This document shows positions 10,181 to 20,488 of a stretch of 64,000 nt of DNA, in pieces. Made by a program: the position numbers and the translations under genes. The notes below the pieces were generated by a model. The model had not been told where the DNA came from and did not search any database. It worked only from the letters and a program-made list of their open reading frames with translations. Where the stretch lies: positions 1 through 64,000 of the forward strand of contig NZ_CAJYMB010000106.1 in the NCBI RefSeq assembly GCF_913775985.1. The letters run 5' to 3'. Position 1 is the first letter of the stretch. Each line of letters begins with the position of its first letter. This DNA is from an uncultured Pluralibacter sp. GTDB lineage: Bacteria > Pseudomonadota > Gammaproteobacteria > Enterobacterales > Enterobacteriaceae.

Positions 10181-11200
10181 ATGTCTTTGACCCGAAAACG
10201 GCGCAATACTGGCAAGGTGACACTGGCTGATGTAGCGCAGCTGGCGGGCGTGGGAACCATGACCGTCTCACGGGCGCTGCGCACGCCGGAGCAAGTCTCC
10301 GACAAGCTGCGGGAGAAAATCGAGGCGGCGGTTCAGGAGCTGGGCTATGTGCCAAATCTTGCGGCCTCCGCGCTGGCGTCGGCTTCGTCGTGGACAATTG
10401 GCATGGTGGTGCCCAGCCTCAGCGAAGCGGGCTGCTCGGAAATGTTTGCCGGGCTGCAGCAGGTGCTGCAGCCCGCCGGCTACCAGATAATGCTGGCAGA
10501 GTCGCGCCATCATCTGGAGCAGGAGGAGAAGCTGCTGGAAACGCTGCTGGCCTCCAATATCGCGGCGGCCATACTGCTCAGCGTGGAGCACAGCGATACC
10601 GTGCGCCAGTGGCTGAAAAATAGCGCGATACCGGTGATTGAAATCGGCGCGCGCCGCGCCGACCCGCTGGATATGAATATCGGCATTGATAACGCGGCGG
10701 CGATGTATGAGCTGACCCGGATGCTTATCCAGCGCGGATACCAGAATATCGGCCTGCTGTGCGCCAATCAGGAGCAGTGGATTTTCCAGCAGTATCTACA
10801 GGGATGGTACAAGGCAATGCTGCGCCACCACATGTCGCCGGACAGGGTCATCAACGCCGCCGAGCCGCCAACTTTTTCTACCGGCGCGGCCCAGCTGCCG
10901 GAGTTTTTGCTGGCCTGGCCGGAGCTGGACGCGCTGGTATGCGTCTCCGACGAGCTGGCGTGCGGCGCACTGTACGAATGTCAGAGAAGAAGAATCAAAG
11001 TACCGGAGGATATTGCGGTGGTCGGCTTCGGCGACAGCGACGTCAGCCGGGTGTGCCAGCCGCCGCTGACCACCATTGCGGTGCCGCACCGCCAGATTGG
11101 TATTGAAGCAGGCCGCGCCCTGCTGGCGCGGCTAAACGGCGAGGATCGCGATTCGGAGGCGGCGATTGCCGCCTCGCTGTGCCTGCGGGACAGCTGCTAG
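10181..11200 (+). CDS. LacI/GalR-family repressor of the PTS-transketolase operon (GntR-like)
   Basis: 339-residue DNA-binding regulator. The N-terminal helix-turn-helix reads KVTLADVAQLAGVGTMTVSR (about 12-31), close to gluconate repressor GntR (VADRVGVTKMTVSR), followed by a type-1 periplasmic-binding-like sensor domain (about 68-330). Start set at ATG 10181 with AGGAAG 6 nt upstream; the longer open frame to 10073 runs through the operator and lacks homology. Divergent from the PTS operon, which it most likely controls together with itself through the two palindromes upstream. Confidence 0.88.
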   Translation: MSLTRKRRNTGKVTLADVAQLAGVGTMTVSRALRTPEQVSDKLREKIEAAVQELGYVPNLAASALASASSWTIGMVVPSLSEAGCSEMFAGLQQVLQPAGYQIMLAESRHHLEQEEKLLETLLASNIAAAILLSVEHSDTVRQWLKNSAIPVIEIGARRADPLDMNIGIDNAAAMYELTRMLIQRGYQNIGLLCANQEQWIFQQYLQGWYKAMLRHHMSPDRVINAAEPPTFSTGAAQLPEFLLAWPELDALVCVSDELACGALYECQRRRIKVPEDIAVVGFGDSDVSRVCQPPLTTIAVPHRQIGIEAGRALLARLNGEDRDSEAAIAASLCLRDSC

Positions 11201-11205
11201 GCGGC

Positions 11206-11748
11206 TTACCCGGCCGTTTCTTCTTTGTGCGCTTCGCTGTTGGCATTGCGGCTCATCCACAGCGCCAGCGCTTTCAGGGAGTCCGGCGTAAACTCGTCGC
11301 AGCGGGCAGTGATCTCTTCCGGCGTCATCCAGCACACTTCGCTGACCTCTTCTTCCTGTAGAGCAAACGGACCGTGTGATACGCAGCTGAACAGCCCGCC
11401 CCAGACGCGGCAGTGTTTATCTTCGAAGTAAAACTGGCCGTGCTCGGCGAAGGGAACCCCGGCAATACCCAGCTCCTCTTCCGCTTCGCGGCGGGCGGAC
11501 TCCAGCATTTGCTCTTCGGCCTGAACAACGCCCCCCGCCGTAGCGTCGAGCATCCCCGGCATGAAATCTTTGATTTCAGTGCGGCGCTGCACCAGTATTT
11601 TGCCCATCCCATCATGCACCACAATATAGGTCGCGCGGTGACGCAGACACTGCGCGCGCATCTGCTCGCGGCTGGCCTGGGCGATAACCTCATTGTCTTC
11701 GTTGACAATATCTACCCATTCTGTGCTTGCCAAATTCTGCTCTGCCAT
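11206..11748 (-). CDS. yfcD: Nudix hydrolase YfcD
   Basis: 180-residue Nudix-fold protein nearly identical to E. coli YfcD. The Nudix box is [20 protein letters not shown] followed by ELG, about 77-99, with the REAEEE metal-binding glutamates. Probably hydrolyses a nucleoside-diphosphate-linked compound; the natural substrate is not established. Start at ATG 11748 ([14 protein letters not shown]) by alignment with E. coli and AGGAAGG upstream. Ends 5 nt from the convergent LacI-family gene with no clear terminator between them. Confidence 0.93.
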   Translation of the reverse strand: MAEQNLASTEWVDIVNEDNEVIAQASREQMRAQCLRHRATYIVVHDGMGKILVQRRTEIKDFMPGMLDATAGGVVQAEEQMLESARREAEEELGIAGVPFAEHGQFYFEDKHCRVWGGLFSCVSHGPFALQEEEVSEVCWMTPEEITARCDEFTPDSLKALALWMSRNANSEAHKEETAG

Positions 11749-11804
11749 CAGAAAAACCTTCCTCATCAAGCGCTCTTACGGCGCGTTTACGGTTGTCGGG
11801 TAAC

Positions 11805-12356
11805 TTACGGATTAATTTCCGTTTCCGCAATAACCCGTTGGCTGTCGAGATCTAAAACCTGCAATTTATTGCCTTCAAGTATGCCGTAGCTGGCGGAAAA
11901 TCCGCCTTTGGGAATGCTTACGGAGCCAGGATTGAAGAGGTAAATATCGCCGTCCCTGCGGGCGACGGGAATATGAGTATGACCGTAAATCAGCACATCG
12001 CCAGCCGCCAGCGGCGGTAAGTTATCCGGGCCATACAGATGACCGTGCGTCAGAAACAGGCGCTGGTGCGGCGTTAGCACCTGCTGCCAGGGCGCAGTTA
12101 TCGGAAACGCCAGCAGCATCTGATCCACTTCGCTGTCGCAGTTGCCGCGCACCGCAATAATCTGCGGCGCCAGCGGGTTAAGCCGCTCGGCGACCTGCGC
12201 CGGCGCATAGCCCTCGGGCAGCGCGTTACGCGGGCCGTGATTGAGGATATCCCCAAGAATAATCAGATAGCGGGCGCCGCTCTGCGCAAAGCGCGCCAGC
12301 ACACGCTCGGTGGCCGGCAGCGAGCCGTGAATATCCGATGCAAACATCAGCTTCAT
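11805..12356 (-). CDS. yfcE: metallophosphoesterase YfcE
   Basis: 183-residue calcineurin-like phosphodiesterase; E. coli YfcE is an Mn-dependent phosphodiesterase active on artificial diesters. Metal-binding motifs in order: D8-x-H10 (FASDIHGS), GDILNHG, GNCDSE, HGH and GHTH. Length matches the family. Lies between yfcD and yfcF on the same strand as in E. coli. Confidence 0.94.
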   Translation of the reverse strand: MKLMFASDIHGSLPATERVLARFAQSGARYLIILGDILNHGPRNALPEGYAPAQVAERLNPLAPQIIAVRGNCDSEVDQMLLAFPITAPWQQVLTPHQRLFLTHGHLYGPDNLPPLAAGDVLIYGHTHIPVARRDGDIYLFNPGSVSIPKGGFSASYGILEGNKLQVLDLDSQRVIAETEINP

Positions 12357-12407
12357 TCATCACTCCTCAGCAAAAACGCGCCATCATAGCGGATTATTCC
12401 CCGCCCA

Positions 12408-13109
<702 letters not shown>

Positions 13110-13237
13110 TCACTCGCCGCGCGCGCCTGCCCCGTTTCCGATAGCGTCACGCCAGTAAAAATGGCGGCTGCCGACTCGCCAACGGCACCGTGACCTGTTG
13201 TATCATGTGAGAAATAACAACACGTGAGGAAGCTGCA

Positions 13238-13600
13238 ATGTCCCAGCCAGACGCGATTATCCGCATTAAAAACCTGCGCCTGCGTACCTTTATCGGTATT
13301 AAAGAGGAAGAGATAGCCAACCGCCAGGACGTAGTAATTAATGTTGCTATCCACTATCCCGCCGAGCAGGCCCGCGACAGCGAAGATATTAACGATGCGC
13401 TGAACTACCGCACCATCACTAAAAATATTATCCAGCACGTTGAAAACAACCGCTTCTCGCTGCTGGAAAAATTAACCCAGGATGTGCTCAATCTCGCGTG
13501 CGAACACCGCTGGGTCACCTATGCTGAGGTGGAGATCGATAAACTTTACGCCCTGCGCTACGCCGACTCTGTGTCGATGACCATGAGCTGGCGGCGCTAA
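13238..13600 (+). CDS. folX: dihydroneopterin triphosphate 2'-epimerase FolX
   Basis: 120-residue FolB-like tunnel-fold enzyme that epimerises dihydroneopterin triphosphate to the monapterin form. Sequence ([19 protein letters not shown]...) matches E. coli FolX in full and at the usual length. GAGGAAG lies 7 nt before the ATG. Followed 19 nt later by yfcH. Divergent from yfcF across a 185-bp gap with no other feature recognised. Confidence 0.95.
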   Translation: MSQPDAIIRIKNLRLRTFIGIKEEEIANRQDVVINVAIHYPAEQARDSEDINDALNYRTITKNIIQHVENNRFSLLEKLTQDVLNLACEHRWVTYAEVEIDKLYALRYADSVSMTMSWRR

Positions 13601-13619
13601 TTGTCCACCGGGAGGCGGC

Positions 13620-14513
13620 ATGAAAATTTTAATCACTGGCGGCACCGGTCTGATTGGCCGACACCTGATACCGCGCCTGCAGACCCTGGGCCACGATATT
13701 GCCGTGGTGACCCGCAGCCCGGACAACGCGCGGCAAATCCTCGGTTCCCGGGTTGAGATTTGGCCCGGACTCGGCGACCGCACCCACCTGAACGACATTG
13801 ACGCGGTGATCAACCTCGCCGGAGAGCCTATCGCCGACCGGCGCTGGACCGATGCCCAAAAAGCGCGCCTGTGCAACAGCCGCTGGGAGATAACCCAGCG
13901 GATTGCCGATTTGATTCACGCCAGCGACACGCCGCCCGCCGTGCTGATTTCCGGATCGGCGGCGGGCTATTACGGCGACCTCGGTGAAATTGTGGTGACC
14001 GAAGAAGAACCGCCCCACAATGAATTTACGCACCGCCTCTGCGCCCGCTGGGAAGAGATTGCCAGCAGCGCCCAAAGCGACGCTACCCGGGTGTGTCTGC
14101 TGCGCACCGGGGTAGTGCTGGCGCCTAAGGGCGGTATCCTGGGCAAAATGGTGCCGCCGTTTAAGCTTGGCCTCGGCGGTCCCATCGGCAGCGGACGCCA
14201 GTATCTGGCGTGGATCCACGTTGACGACATGGTTAACGGCATTCTGTGGCTGCTGGATAACGACCTGCGCGGGCCGTTTAATATGGTGTCCCCCTACCCG
14301 GTTCACAACGCGCAGTTTGCCCACGCTCTCGGCCGCGCCCTGCACCGCCCGGCGATCGTTCGCGCCCCGGCGACGGCAGTCAGGCTGCTGATGGGGGAAT
14401 CTTCCGTACTGGTGCTCGGCGGACAGCGCGCCCTGCCGAAGCGTCTTGAGGACGCAGGCTTCGCCTTCCGCTGGTACGATCTTGATGAAGCGCTGGCAGA
14501 CGTGCTGAAATAG
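13620..14513 (+). CDS. yfcH: NAD(P)-binding epimerase-like protein YfcH
   Basis: 297-residue extended SDR-family protein (TIGR01777 type, related to SulA/epimerases). Rossmann motif at the very N-terminus, [10 protein letters not shown] (G7-x2-G10-x2-G13); the conserved [13 protein letters not shown] block follows at about 65, and [10 protein letters not shown] at about 118 carries the active-site Tyr region. Biochemical role unknown. Directly downstream of folX, probably one operon. Confidence 0.93.
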   Translation: MKILITGGTGLIGRHLIPRLQTLGHDIAVVTRSPDNARQILGSRVEIWPGLGDRTHLNDIDAVINLAGEPIADRRWTDAQKARLCNSRWEITQRIADLIHASDTPPAVLISGSAAGYYGDLGEIVVTEEEPPHNEFTHRLCARWEEIASSAQSDATRVCLLRTGVVLAPKGGILGKMVPPFKLGLGGPIGSGRQYLAWIHVDDMVNGILWLLDNDLRGPFNMVSPYPVHNAQFAHALGRALHRPAIVRAPATAVRLLMGESSVLVLGGQRALPKRLEDAGFAFRWYDLDEALADVLK

Positions 14514-14614
14514 CGCCTCGCCTTTTCGACGATGCTTTACCCCGGCGCAGCACCCCTTCGTGCCGGGCTTCCCCTGCTCCACCCGTGTACATTCGAAGAT
14601 GAGAAGGAAACATC

Positions 14615-15121
14615 ATGCCCGATATCCTCACGCCGCGCCTGCGGCTGTCGCCCCTGACGCCGGATGACTGGCCGCTGTTTCTGCGCCTGCGTCAGGATCC
14701 GGCGGTGATGCGCTATATGGGCGAGATTGCCGAAGAAGAGACGCTCAGGACGCTGTTCGCGCAGCGCCTTCAGGACGGCGTTCGGGTGATTAACACCCGG
14801 CAGGGAGAGGTGCTGGGGGATATCGGGCTGCGCGTAAGCCGCCACAACCCGCACGAGGCCGACATCGGCTACGCCCTGCTGCCCGAGGCCCAGGGCCGCG
14901 GCTACGGGGCGGAAGCCCTGGCCGCGATGTGCCGCTACGGCTTTGAAGACGCGGGGCTAAGGGCCATTAACGCTTGGGTGCTCGGCCCGAATCAGGCCTC
15001 GGCCCGGCTGCTGGAGAAGCAAGGATTTCTGCGCATCCAGGTTCTGGAAAAGGCGTATACCATTAACGGTACGGCCTACGACGACTGGGTCTACCGGCTG
15101 GAAGCGCCGCCTCATCCCTGA
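14615..15121 (+). CDS. GNAT-family N-acetyltransferase (RimJ/RimL-like)
   Basis: 168-residue single-domain acetyltransferase. N-terminal TPRLRLSPLTPDDWPLFL is the standard opening of RimJ/RimL-type GNATs; the acetyl-CoA loop is GYALLPEAQGRGYGAEAL (Q/RxxGxG/A form: QGRGYG) and LGPNQASARLLEKQGF is the conserved motif B. Target unknown. AGAAGGA precedes the ATG. Not present at this place in E. coli K-12; it sits between yfcH and the dal operon, convergent with dalT. Confidence 0.88.
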   Translation: MPDILTPRLRLSPLTPDDWPLFLRLRQDPAVMRYMGEIAEEETLRTLFAQRLQDGVRVINTRQGEVLGDIGLRVSRHNPHEADIGYALLPEAQGRGYGAEALAAMCRYGFEDAGLRAINAWVLGPNQASARLLEKQGFLRIQVLEKAYTINGTAYDDWVYRLEAPPHP

Positions 15122-15132
15122 GGCAGAGCCGC

Positions 15133-16404
15133 CTATACCCGCTGCCCCGCGTCACCAACCGGGCTGGACGCCCGCTCGCGCCCGGGCTGCGGCACCTTAA
15201 TGATGAAGGTCAGCACCCCTGCGAACAGGTACAGTCCGGTATAAGCCCACACCACCCCGACAATATCGAAGAACGGCAGCAGCGCGGAGGCAATCGCCGG
15301 CGCGACGAAGTTGCTCATCCCGGCGGAAAGGTTATAAATCGAGATTGCCGCGCCTTTGTGATGCGGCTCCAGGGTCGGGAACACCGCGGTCATCGGCACG
15401 AAGGCGGCGACGAAAATCCCCAACATCACCGCCGGAATAAGCGCCACCAGGAAGTTGTGCCCGGCGTACAGCGGCAGATAGTAAAACGTCAGGCTCGAAA
15501 CGGCCATTCCCAGACAGCCGAACCAGCGCACCTGGCGGATCCAGCCGATATATTCCCCGGTAATGCCCCACAGGATGTTGGTAAAGATGGTAACAAAGAA
15601 GAACACCGCCCAGATTTGCAGCCACTCGGAGATAGTAAAGCCCAGCCGATCCACGAACAGCAGCGGCATCACGATGGCAAAGCCAAACAGCGACAGGGTA
15701 TTGATAATACGGATCAGGCAAGCGTAAAACACATTGCGGTTAGTAAACAGGATCGTCACCGCCCGGGACAGCTCGGTCATCTTCTCACGCAGGGGAAGAT
15801 TGACCCGCGAGCGGTCTACCGGCACTTTGCGCAGGCTGAAAAACGCCAGCGCGCCGCCGCAGGCCACCCACGCAATCGCCAGCCACAGCGTGCCGGTTTC
15901 GCCGAGGGCCGGAATAGTCAGGCTCGGTAAATAGCTGCCCACCACGCCGATGCCGACAGAGTACATCGCCCAGAACCAGCCGGTAGCCGCGGCCAGGTTC
16001 TGGCGCGGCAGTACCTGAACCAGCATCAGCATAAATGAGTAGATAAACAGCGGATAGGCCAGCCCGCGAATACCGTAGAACAGCAGCATCAGCGGATAGT
16101 TACGCATCCCGAGCCCCAGGGACATAAACAGGGCGTGCATGATAATCCACAGAATAAAGCCGATGGTCATCGCCTTTTGCGGGGTAATAAGCTCGGCCAC
16201 CACGCCCGAAGCCCACGCCGCCATTGCCGCCGCCAGCCCGTAGAGCGTAAACACCATCGCCGACTGGGCCGGAGAAAAGCCCATATCGGTGATGTGCTTT
16301 GACAAAAAGGCCATTTCAAAACCGTCGCCCGCCATAAAAATAGCGATAGCCACAAATCCCCACAGCAGGCGCGTCGGTAAACCAAACCAGTAATTCGATT
16401 GCAT
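15133..16404 (-). CDS. dalT: D-arabinitol/ribitol MFS transporter DalT
   Basis: 423-residue major-facilitator permease with twelve predicted spans, matching the Klebsiella DalT/RbtT polyol proton symporters (MQSNYWFGLPTRLLWGFVAIAIFMAGDGFE...). Role: import of D-arabinitol. Last gene of dalD-dalK-dalT, 54 nt after dalK. Its close paralogue RbtT carries ribitol; the linkage to an arabinitol dehydrogenase and a xylulokinase rather than a ribitol dehydrogenase and a ribulokinase decides for DalT. Confidence 0.9.
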   Translation of the reverse strand: MQSNYWFGLPTRLLWGFVAIAIFMAGDGFEMAFLSKHITDMGFSPAQSAMVFTLYGLAAAMAAWASGVVAELITPQKAMTIGFILWIIMHALFMSLGLGMRNYPLMLLFYGIRGLAYPLFIYSFMLMLVQVLPRQNLAAATGWFWAMYSVGIGVVGSYLPSLTIPALGETGTLWLAIAWVACGGALAFFSLRKVPVDRSRVNLPLREKMTELSRAVTILFTNRNVFYACLIRIINTLSLFGFAIVMPLLFVDRLGFTISEWLQIWAVFFFVTIFTNILWGITGEYIGWIRQVRWFGCLGMAVSSLTFYYLPLYAGHNFLVALIPAVMLGIFVAAFVPMTAVFPTLEPHHKGAAISIYNLSAGMSNFVAPAIASALLPFFDIVGVVWAYTGLYLFAGVLTFIIKVPQPGRERASSPVGDAGQRV

Positions 16405-16458
16405 AACCTTTTTCCTCTCGCAGACGGACGTTTCGCCCCGGCAGCCGGGGCGCAGGCA

Positions 16459-17919
16459 TTACGGCAGCAGCGCGCGGGCGTCCCGCTGCTGCTGATAGAG
16501 CAGGCGGAACAGCGCCAGGCGCTGTCGCAGCCACGGCTGGCGCTCCGCCCGGGGCGTATAGCGCGCCAGCACATCGGGTTTGCGGCATACGTCGCCGCGC
16601 TCGCCGCCGTCGGCAAGCTGCGCCAGGCGCGCGGCGCCCAGCGCGCCGGAGGAGCTGGCCGGGTGCGTCACCATCGGCATATCGAGCACATCGGCAATCA
16701 GCTGCGCCCAGAGGCTGCTGCGCGCGCCGCCGCCGGTGAGGCTGCACTGGCGAATATCGCCGCTGCTGAGTACCTGCAGGCCGTCGGCCAGGCCGAAGGT
16801 CACACCTTCAATCACCGCATAGCCCAGCAGCGCCCGGCTGGTTTCGTGGTGCAGATTGAAGAAACTGCCCGAGGCCAGCGCGTCGTTGTGCGGGGTGCGC
16901 TCTCCGGAGAGATAGGGCAGAAAAACCGGCGCGCGGCGGCACGCTTCATCGCTAAGCCCGGCGATTTCACTCATCAGCTGGCTCTCGGTGACCGACAGGA
17001 GATTGCAAATCCAGCGCAGGCAGCTGGCGGCGCTGAGCATTACGCTCATCTGGTGCCAGCGGTCCGGCAGCGCGTGGCAGAAGGCGTGGACCCCGGACTG
17101 CGGGTCGGCCTGCAGCCGATCGTTAACCACAAAAATGACGCCGGAGGTGCCCAGCGAGATAAAGGCGTCTTCCGGCTCAACGGCGCCCACGCCCACGGCG
17201 GAAGTGGCGTTATCCCCGCCGCCGCCGGCGACCGTCACCGCCGAGCCGAGGCCCCACTCGGTAGCCAGCGCCGGATCCAGCGCGGCGCTTACCGCGCAGC
17301 CCTCCACCAGCCCCGGCATCTGGTCGCGCGTGAGGCCGGTAATGGCCAGCAGTTCGTCAGACCAGTCGCGCTTTGCCACGTCGAGCCACAGGGTGCCCGC
17401 CGCGTCGGAGGGATCGCTGACAAACTCACCGGTGAGCCGCCAGCGCAGATAATCTTTCGGCAGCAGCACTTTCGCCACCCGGCGGAAAATATCCGGCTCG
17501 TGGCGGGCAACCCACGCCAGCTTCGGCGCGGTAAAGCCCGGCATAATCATGTTGCCGCTGAGGGCGATCATTTCCGGATGCTGCGCCTGCAGCCGCGCGC
17601 ACTCGTCGGCGCTGCGGGTGTCATTCCACAGAATACAGGGACGCAGCACTTCCCCCGCCGCGTCGAGCAGCACCGCGCCGTGCATCTGCCCGGAGAGGCC
17701 AATGGCGCGGATCGCCGCCCACTCCCGGGGATGCTGCTGGCGCAGCGCGGTGACCACCTGGCCGCAGGCCTGCCACCAGGCTTCGGGATCCTGCTCCGCC
17801 CAGTGCGGATGCGGGCGCTGAACCGTCAGCGCCGCGTGCGCTGAACCGATAATCTCGCCGCGGCTGTCCGTCAGCAGCGCCTTAAGTTCCGAGGTGCCAA
17901 TATCAATACCCAGGTACAT
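16459..17919 (-). CDS. dalK: D-xylulokinase DalK
   Basis: 486-residue FGGY-family sugar kinase that phosphorylates D-xylulose formed from D-arabinitol, feeding the pentose phosphate pathway. N-terminal phosphate-binding MYLGIDIGTSELKALL; substrate motif GLSGQMHGAVLLD (about 79-91) as in XylB; second FGGY ATPase region with SLTGGGARSSLWAQ. AGGAGG lies 6 nt before ATG 17919, only 9 nt after the dalD stop, so translation is probably coupled. Confidence 0.93.
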   Translation of the reverse strand: MYLGIDIGTSELKALLTDSRGEIIGSAHAALTVQRPHPHWAEQDPEAWWQACGQVVTALRQQHPREWAAIRAIGLSGQMHGAVLLDAAGEVLRPCILWNDTRSADECARLQAQHPEMIALSGNMIMPGFTAPKLAWVARHEPDIFRRVAKVLLPKDYLRWRLTGEFVSDPSDAAGTLWLDVAKRDWSDELLAITGLTRDQMPGLVEGCAVSAALDPALATEWGLGSAVTVAGGGGDNATSAVGVGAVEPEDAFISLGTSGVIFVVNDRLQADPQSGVHAFCHALPDRWHQMSVMLSAASCLRWICNLLSVTESQLMSEIAGLSDEACRRAPVFLPYLSGERTPHNDALASGSFFNLHHETSRALLGYAVIEGVTFGLADGLQVLSSGDIRQCSLTGGGARSSLWAQLIADVLDMPMVTHPASSSGALGAARLAQLADGGERGDVCRKPDVLARYTPRAERQPWLRQRLALFRLLYQQQRDARALLP

Positions 17920-17928
17920 AGCGCCTCC

Positions 17929-19326
17929 TTACACCGCATCCGCAACGGCGGTCATCTGCGGGAGCTGCAGCGACAGCGCGCTAACGGTGTGGCGCAGCAG
18001 GGCGAGAAACTCGGCGGAGCGGGAGAGTTCGGCAAACAGCGCTTCGCTTTGGGCAAACTCCGCCAGCGGATCTTCGCCCGCAAACAGGGCGCGCACGGCG
18101 TCCGGCTGCATGACCCCGTCCTGATACTCGTAGGGCAGCTCGCCCCGCGCCCAGCGCTGCAAAAACAGGAAGAACAGCGCCGGCAGCACGGCGGTGGCCT
18201 CCGGGGTTTCACCCTGCTGGTAGCGCTGGATAAGCGTCGGCGTCACCATGCCGGGGATTTTCGACATGCCGTCCGCCGCCACCCGCTGGTTGGTGTCTTT
18301 GATGTAGGGATTGCTGAAGCGGTCGAGCACCACGTCGCGGTACTGCGCCAGATCCAGCGGGCTTGGCGTCAGGGCCGGGATCACGTCCCGGGTGACGTAC
18401 GCGTGGGCCAGCCGGAAGATGTCGGGCTGGCGGGTACTGTCATCGATATAGCTCAGCCCGCAGAGCGTTCCGGCCCAGGCGATGGCGCTGTGGGTGGCGT
18501 TGAGGATGCGAATTTTAGCTTCCTCCCAGGGCAGCACCGAGTCCACCAGCTCAACGCCGACGTTCTCCAGCGCCGGACGGCCGTTGATAAAGTCGTCTTC
18601 AATCACCCACTGAATAAAGGATTCGCCCATCACCGGCGCGGCATCCTGTCGCCCCGTCGCTGCCAGTACCCGCTCGGCCACGTCCGGGGTCGGGCGCGGG
18701 GTAATGCGGTCCACCATGGTATTTGGCGAGGTGGTATTCAGAGTGACCCACTGCGCCAGCGCGTCTTCACCTTTCGCCTTCAGGAAAGAGAGAAAACCGT
18801 GGCGGAAGCGCTCGCCGTTGTGGCGCAGGTTGTCGCAGTTGAGCAGGGTTACCGGCTCGCCGTGCGCCGCTACGCGGGCCTTGAGGATCCGGGTCAGCGC
18901 GCCGTACAGGGTGCGGATCCCGCCGTTTAGGTCCGCCTGAATGTCGCTCTGCTGCAGGTCAAGAGCGTGCTCCGGGGTCAGGTAATAGCCGCTTTCGGTG
19001 ACGGTAAAGGCAATGACCCGGGTTTCCGCCGCCGCGCCCTGCGCGACCAGCGCGCTGATGTCGCTGTCCCACGGCAGCACCCGGCGAATAGAGGTTATGG
19101 TTTCGTACTCGCGATCGCCCTGCGGAGAAACCGTTTCCAGCACGTACTCGCCGTTTTGCGCTTTCAGTGCCTCAAGCAGCGAAGCCGCATCGCTGCGGAT
19201 GTTACCCAGCGCGATACTCCAGCGATCGTCTCCCTGCTGCAGCAGGCGGTGCAGATACCACGCCTGGTGCGCCCGATGAAAAGAACCTGCGCCAATATGC
19301 ATCCATACCGATTTTTGATCTGCCAT
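17929..19326 (-). CDS. dalD: D-arabinitol 4-dehydrogenase DalD
   Basis: 465-residue polyol dehydrogenase of the mannitol-dehydrogenase family that oxidises D-arabinitol to D-xylulose with NAD. N-terminal dinucleotide site [19 protein letters not shown]; the conserved [16 protein letters not shown] and [15 protein letters not shown] blocks follow. Start set at ATG 19326 (MADQKSVW), with GGGAG 8 nt upstream; an in-frame ATG 45 nt earlier and a much longer open frame to 19701 run through the operator region and are not family-like. First gene of the dal operon. Confidence 0.92.
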   Translation of the reverse strand: MADQKSVWMHIGAGSFHRAHQAWYLHRLLQQGDDRWSIALGNIRSDAASLLEALKAQNGEYVLETVSPQGDREYETITSIRRVLPWDSDISALVAQGAAAETRVIAFTVTESGYYLTPEHALDLQQSDIQADLNGGIRTLYGALTRILKARVAAHGEPVTLLNCDNLRHNGERFRHGFLSFLKAKGEDALAQWVTLNTTSPNTMVDRITPRPTPDVAERVLAATGRQDAAPVMGESFIQWVIEDDFINGRPALENVGVELVDSVLPWEEAKIRILNATHSAIAWAGTLCGLSYIDDSTRQPDIFRLAHAYVTRDVIPALTPSPLDLAQYRDVVLDRFSNPYIKDTNQRVAADGMSKIPGMVTPTLIQRYQQGETPEATAVLPALFFLFLQRWARGELPYEYQDGVMQPDAVRALFAGEDPLAEFAQSEALFAELSRSAEFLALLRHTVSALSLQLPQMTAVADAV

Positions 19327-19365
19327 AACCGCGACTCCCGACGTTTGAGCAATTGATTTACTAAA

Positions 19366-19471
19366 GGGCATATGCCCGATTGTTGTCGGTATGTTAGTAG
19401 CAGCTGGCAACAGGGATCTGCGACGATCCTCACGAAAACAACTTTTGCCCATAAAATTTACTTTTGCCCAT
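19366..19471. promoter_or_regulatory. dalD-dalR operator region with repeated TTTTGCCCAT boxes
   Basis: Two direct copies of ACTTTTGCCCAT at 19441-19452 and 19460-19471 are 19 bp apart (about two helix turns), just upstream of dalR. A perfect palindrome GGGCATATGCCC at 19366-19377 lies near dalD and shares the GCCCAT/ATGGGC core. The set lies between divergent dalD and dalR and is the natural target for DalR. Inferred from repeat structure only. Confidence 0.6.
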
Positions 19472-19527
19472 TCTTTCTTTGCCGCCCTCCGGCGTACAAT
19501 GGGCGCACTCACGTTGGGAATAACACG

Positions 19528-20475
19528 ATGAATAAAGAAGAGAAAAAGAACGAGCTGGCGGCGCGGGCGGCGTGGATGTATTACGTGGCGGGCCTGACCC
19601 AGCAGGAGATAGCCACCGCCCTCGGGCTGTCGCGTCAGGTTGCCCAGCGCCTGATCTCCGGCGCGCGGGAAATGGGGATGGTGACGGTCACCATCGCCCA
19701 TCCTGTGACCCGCTGCCTACAGCTGGCCCGGGATCTGGAAGCAAAGTTTGGTCTCGCCCTGTGCCGCATCGTGCCCTCCGCAGGGCTCGGTAACGACGCG
19801 GTGCAGCAGATGCTCGCCGTGGAAGGCGCTGAGATCATGGCCCAGTACATCAGCGAAGAGCGGCCCCAGGTGTTCGGTATCGGTTCCGGGAAAACCCTGC
19901 GGGCCTGCATTGATGCTCTGCCCTGGCTGGAGCGCCCCCAGCACCAGTGCGTGTCGATGATCGGTGCCATCGCCCGGGATGATTCAGGTACCCGCTACGA
20001 CGTGCCGCTGAAAATGGCGGAAAAGATGCAGGGGAAATACTTTTTTATTCCCGCGCCGCTGTACGCCGACAGCCCGGAGGATAAAACCAGCTGGTGCCAA
20101 CATCAGGTCTATCAGCGGGTGGCGGCGCGCGCGCTGCACGCCGACATCACGTTTTTAGGCATTGGCGAAGTGGGCATCGGCTGCCCGCTGAACGCGGAGG
20201 GATTTATTACCGACGCGCAGGTGCGGCATCTGGAAAGCCAGCAGGTGGCTGGCGAAATGCTCGGCCACTTTTTCAATCACCGCGGCGAGCGCCTCCGTTC
20301 TGAGCTGGATGCCCTGCTGACCAGCGTCGAGCTTACCGCCCGTACCGGGCGCGAAATTATTGGCTTTGCCGCCGGCGAGAAAAAGTATGCCGCGATCCTC
20401 GCGGCGCTCAAGGGAGGCTGGATAACCGGGCTGGTCACCGATGAAGACACGGCGGTGAAGCTGCTGGCCGCCTGA
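19528..20475 (+). CDS. dalR: SorC/DeoR-family regulator DalR
   Basis: 315-residue sugar-binding regulator. N-terminal helix-turn-helix [20 protein letters not shown] followed by [13 protein letters not shown] (about 12-45), then the SorC sensor domain, related to sugar isomerases (SVDALLTS... and IGIGEVG-type segments). Start set at ATG 19528, preceded by GGGAA; the longer open frame to 19372 covers the operator. Divergent from dalDKT, as in Klebsiella, and expected to respond to D-arabinitol. Confidence 0.88.
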   Translation: MNKEEKKNELAARAAWMYYVAGLTQQEIATALGLSRQVAQRLISGAREMGMVTVTIAHPVTRCLQLARDLEAKFGLALCRIVPSAGLGNDAVQQMLAVEGAEIMAQYISEERPQVFGIGSGKTLRACIDALPWLERPQHQCVSMIGAIARDDSGTRYDVPLKMAEKMQGKYFFIPAPLYADSPEDKTSWCQHQVYQRVAARALHADITFLGIGEVGIGCPLNAEGFITDAQVRHLESQQVAGEMLGHFFNHRGERLRSELDALLTSVELTARTGREIIGFAAGEKKYAAILAALKGGWITGLVTDEDTAVKLLAA

Positions 20476-20488
20476 CGGCCAGCAGTGG

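Noticed and set aside
16399-17844. 481-codon open frame antisense to dalK
   Set aside because: Arg/Ala/Gly/Gln-rich shadow of the FGGY kinase; no ribosome site or homology.
17929-19701. 590-codon version of DalD
   Set aside because: The first ~125 codons run through the dalD-dalR operators and antisense to dalR; homology begins at ATG 19326.
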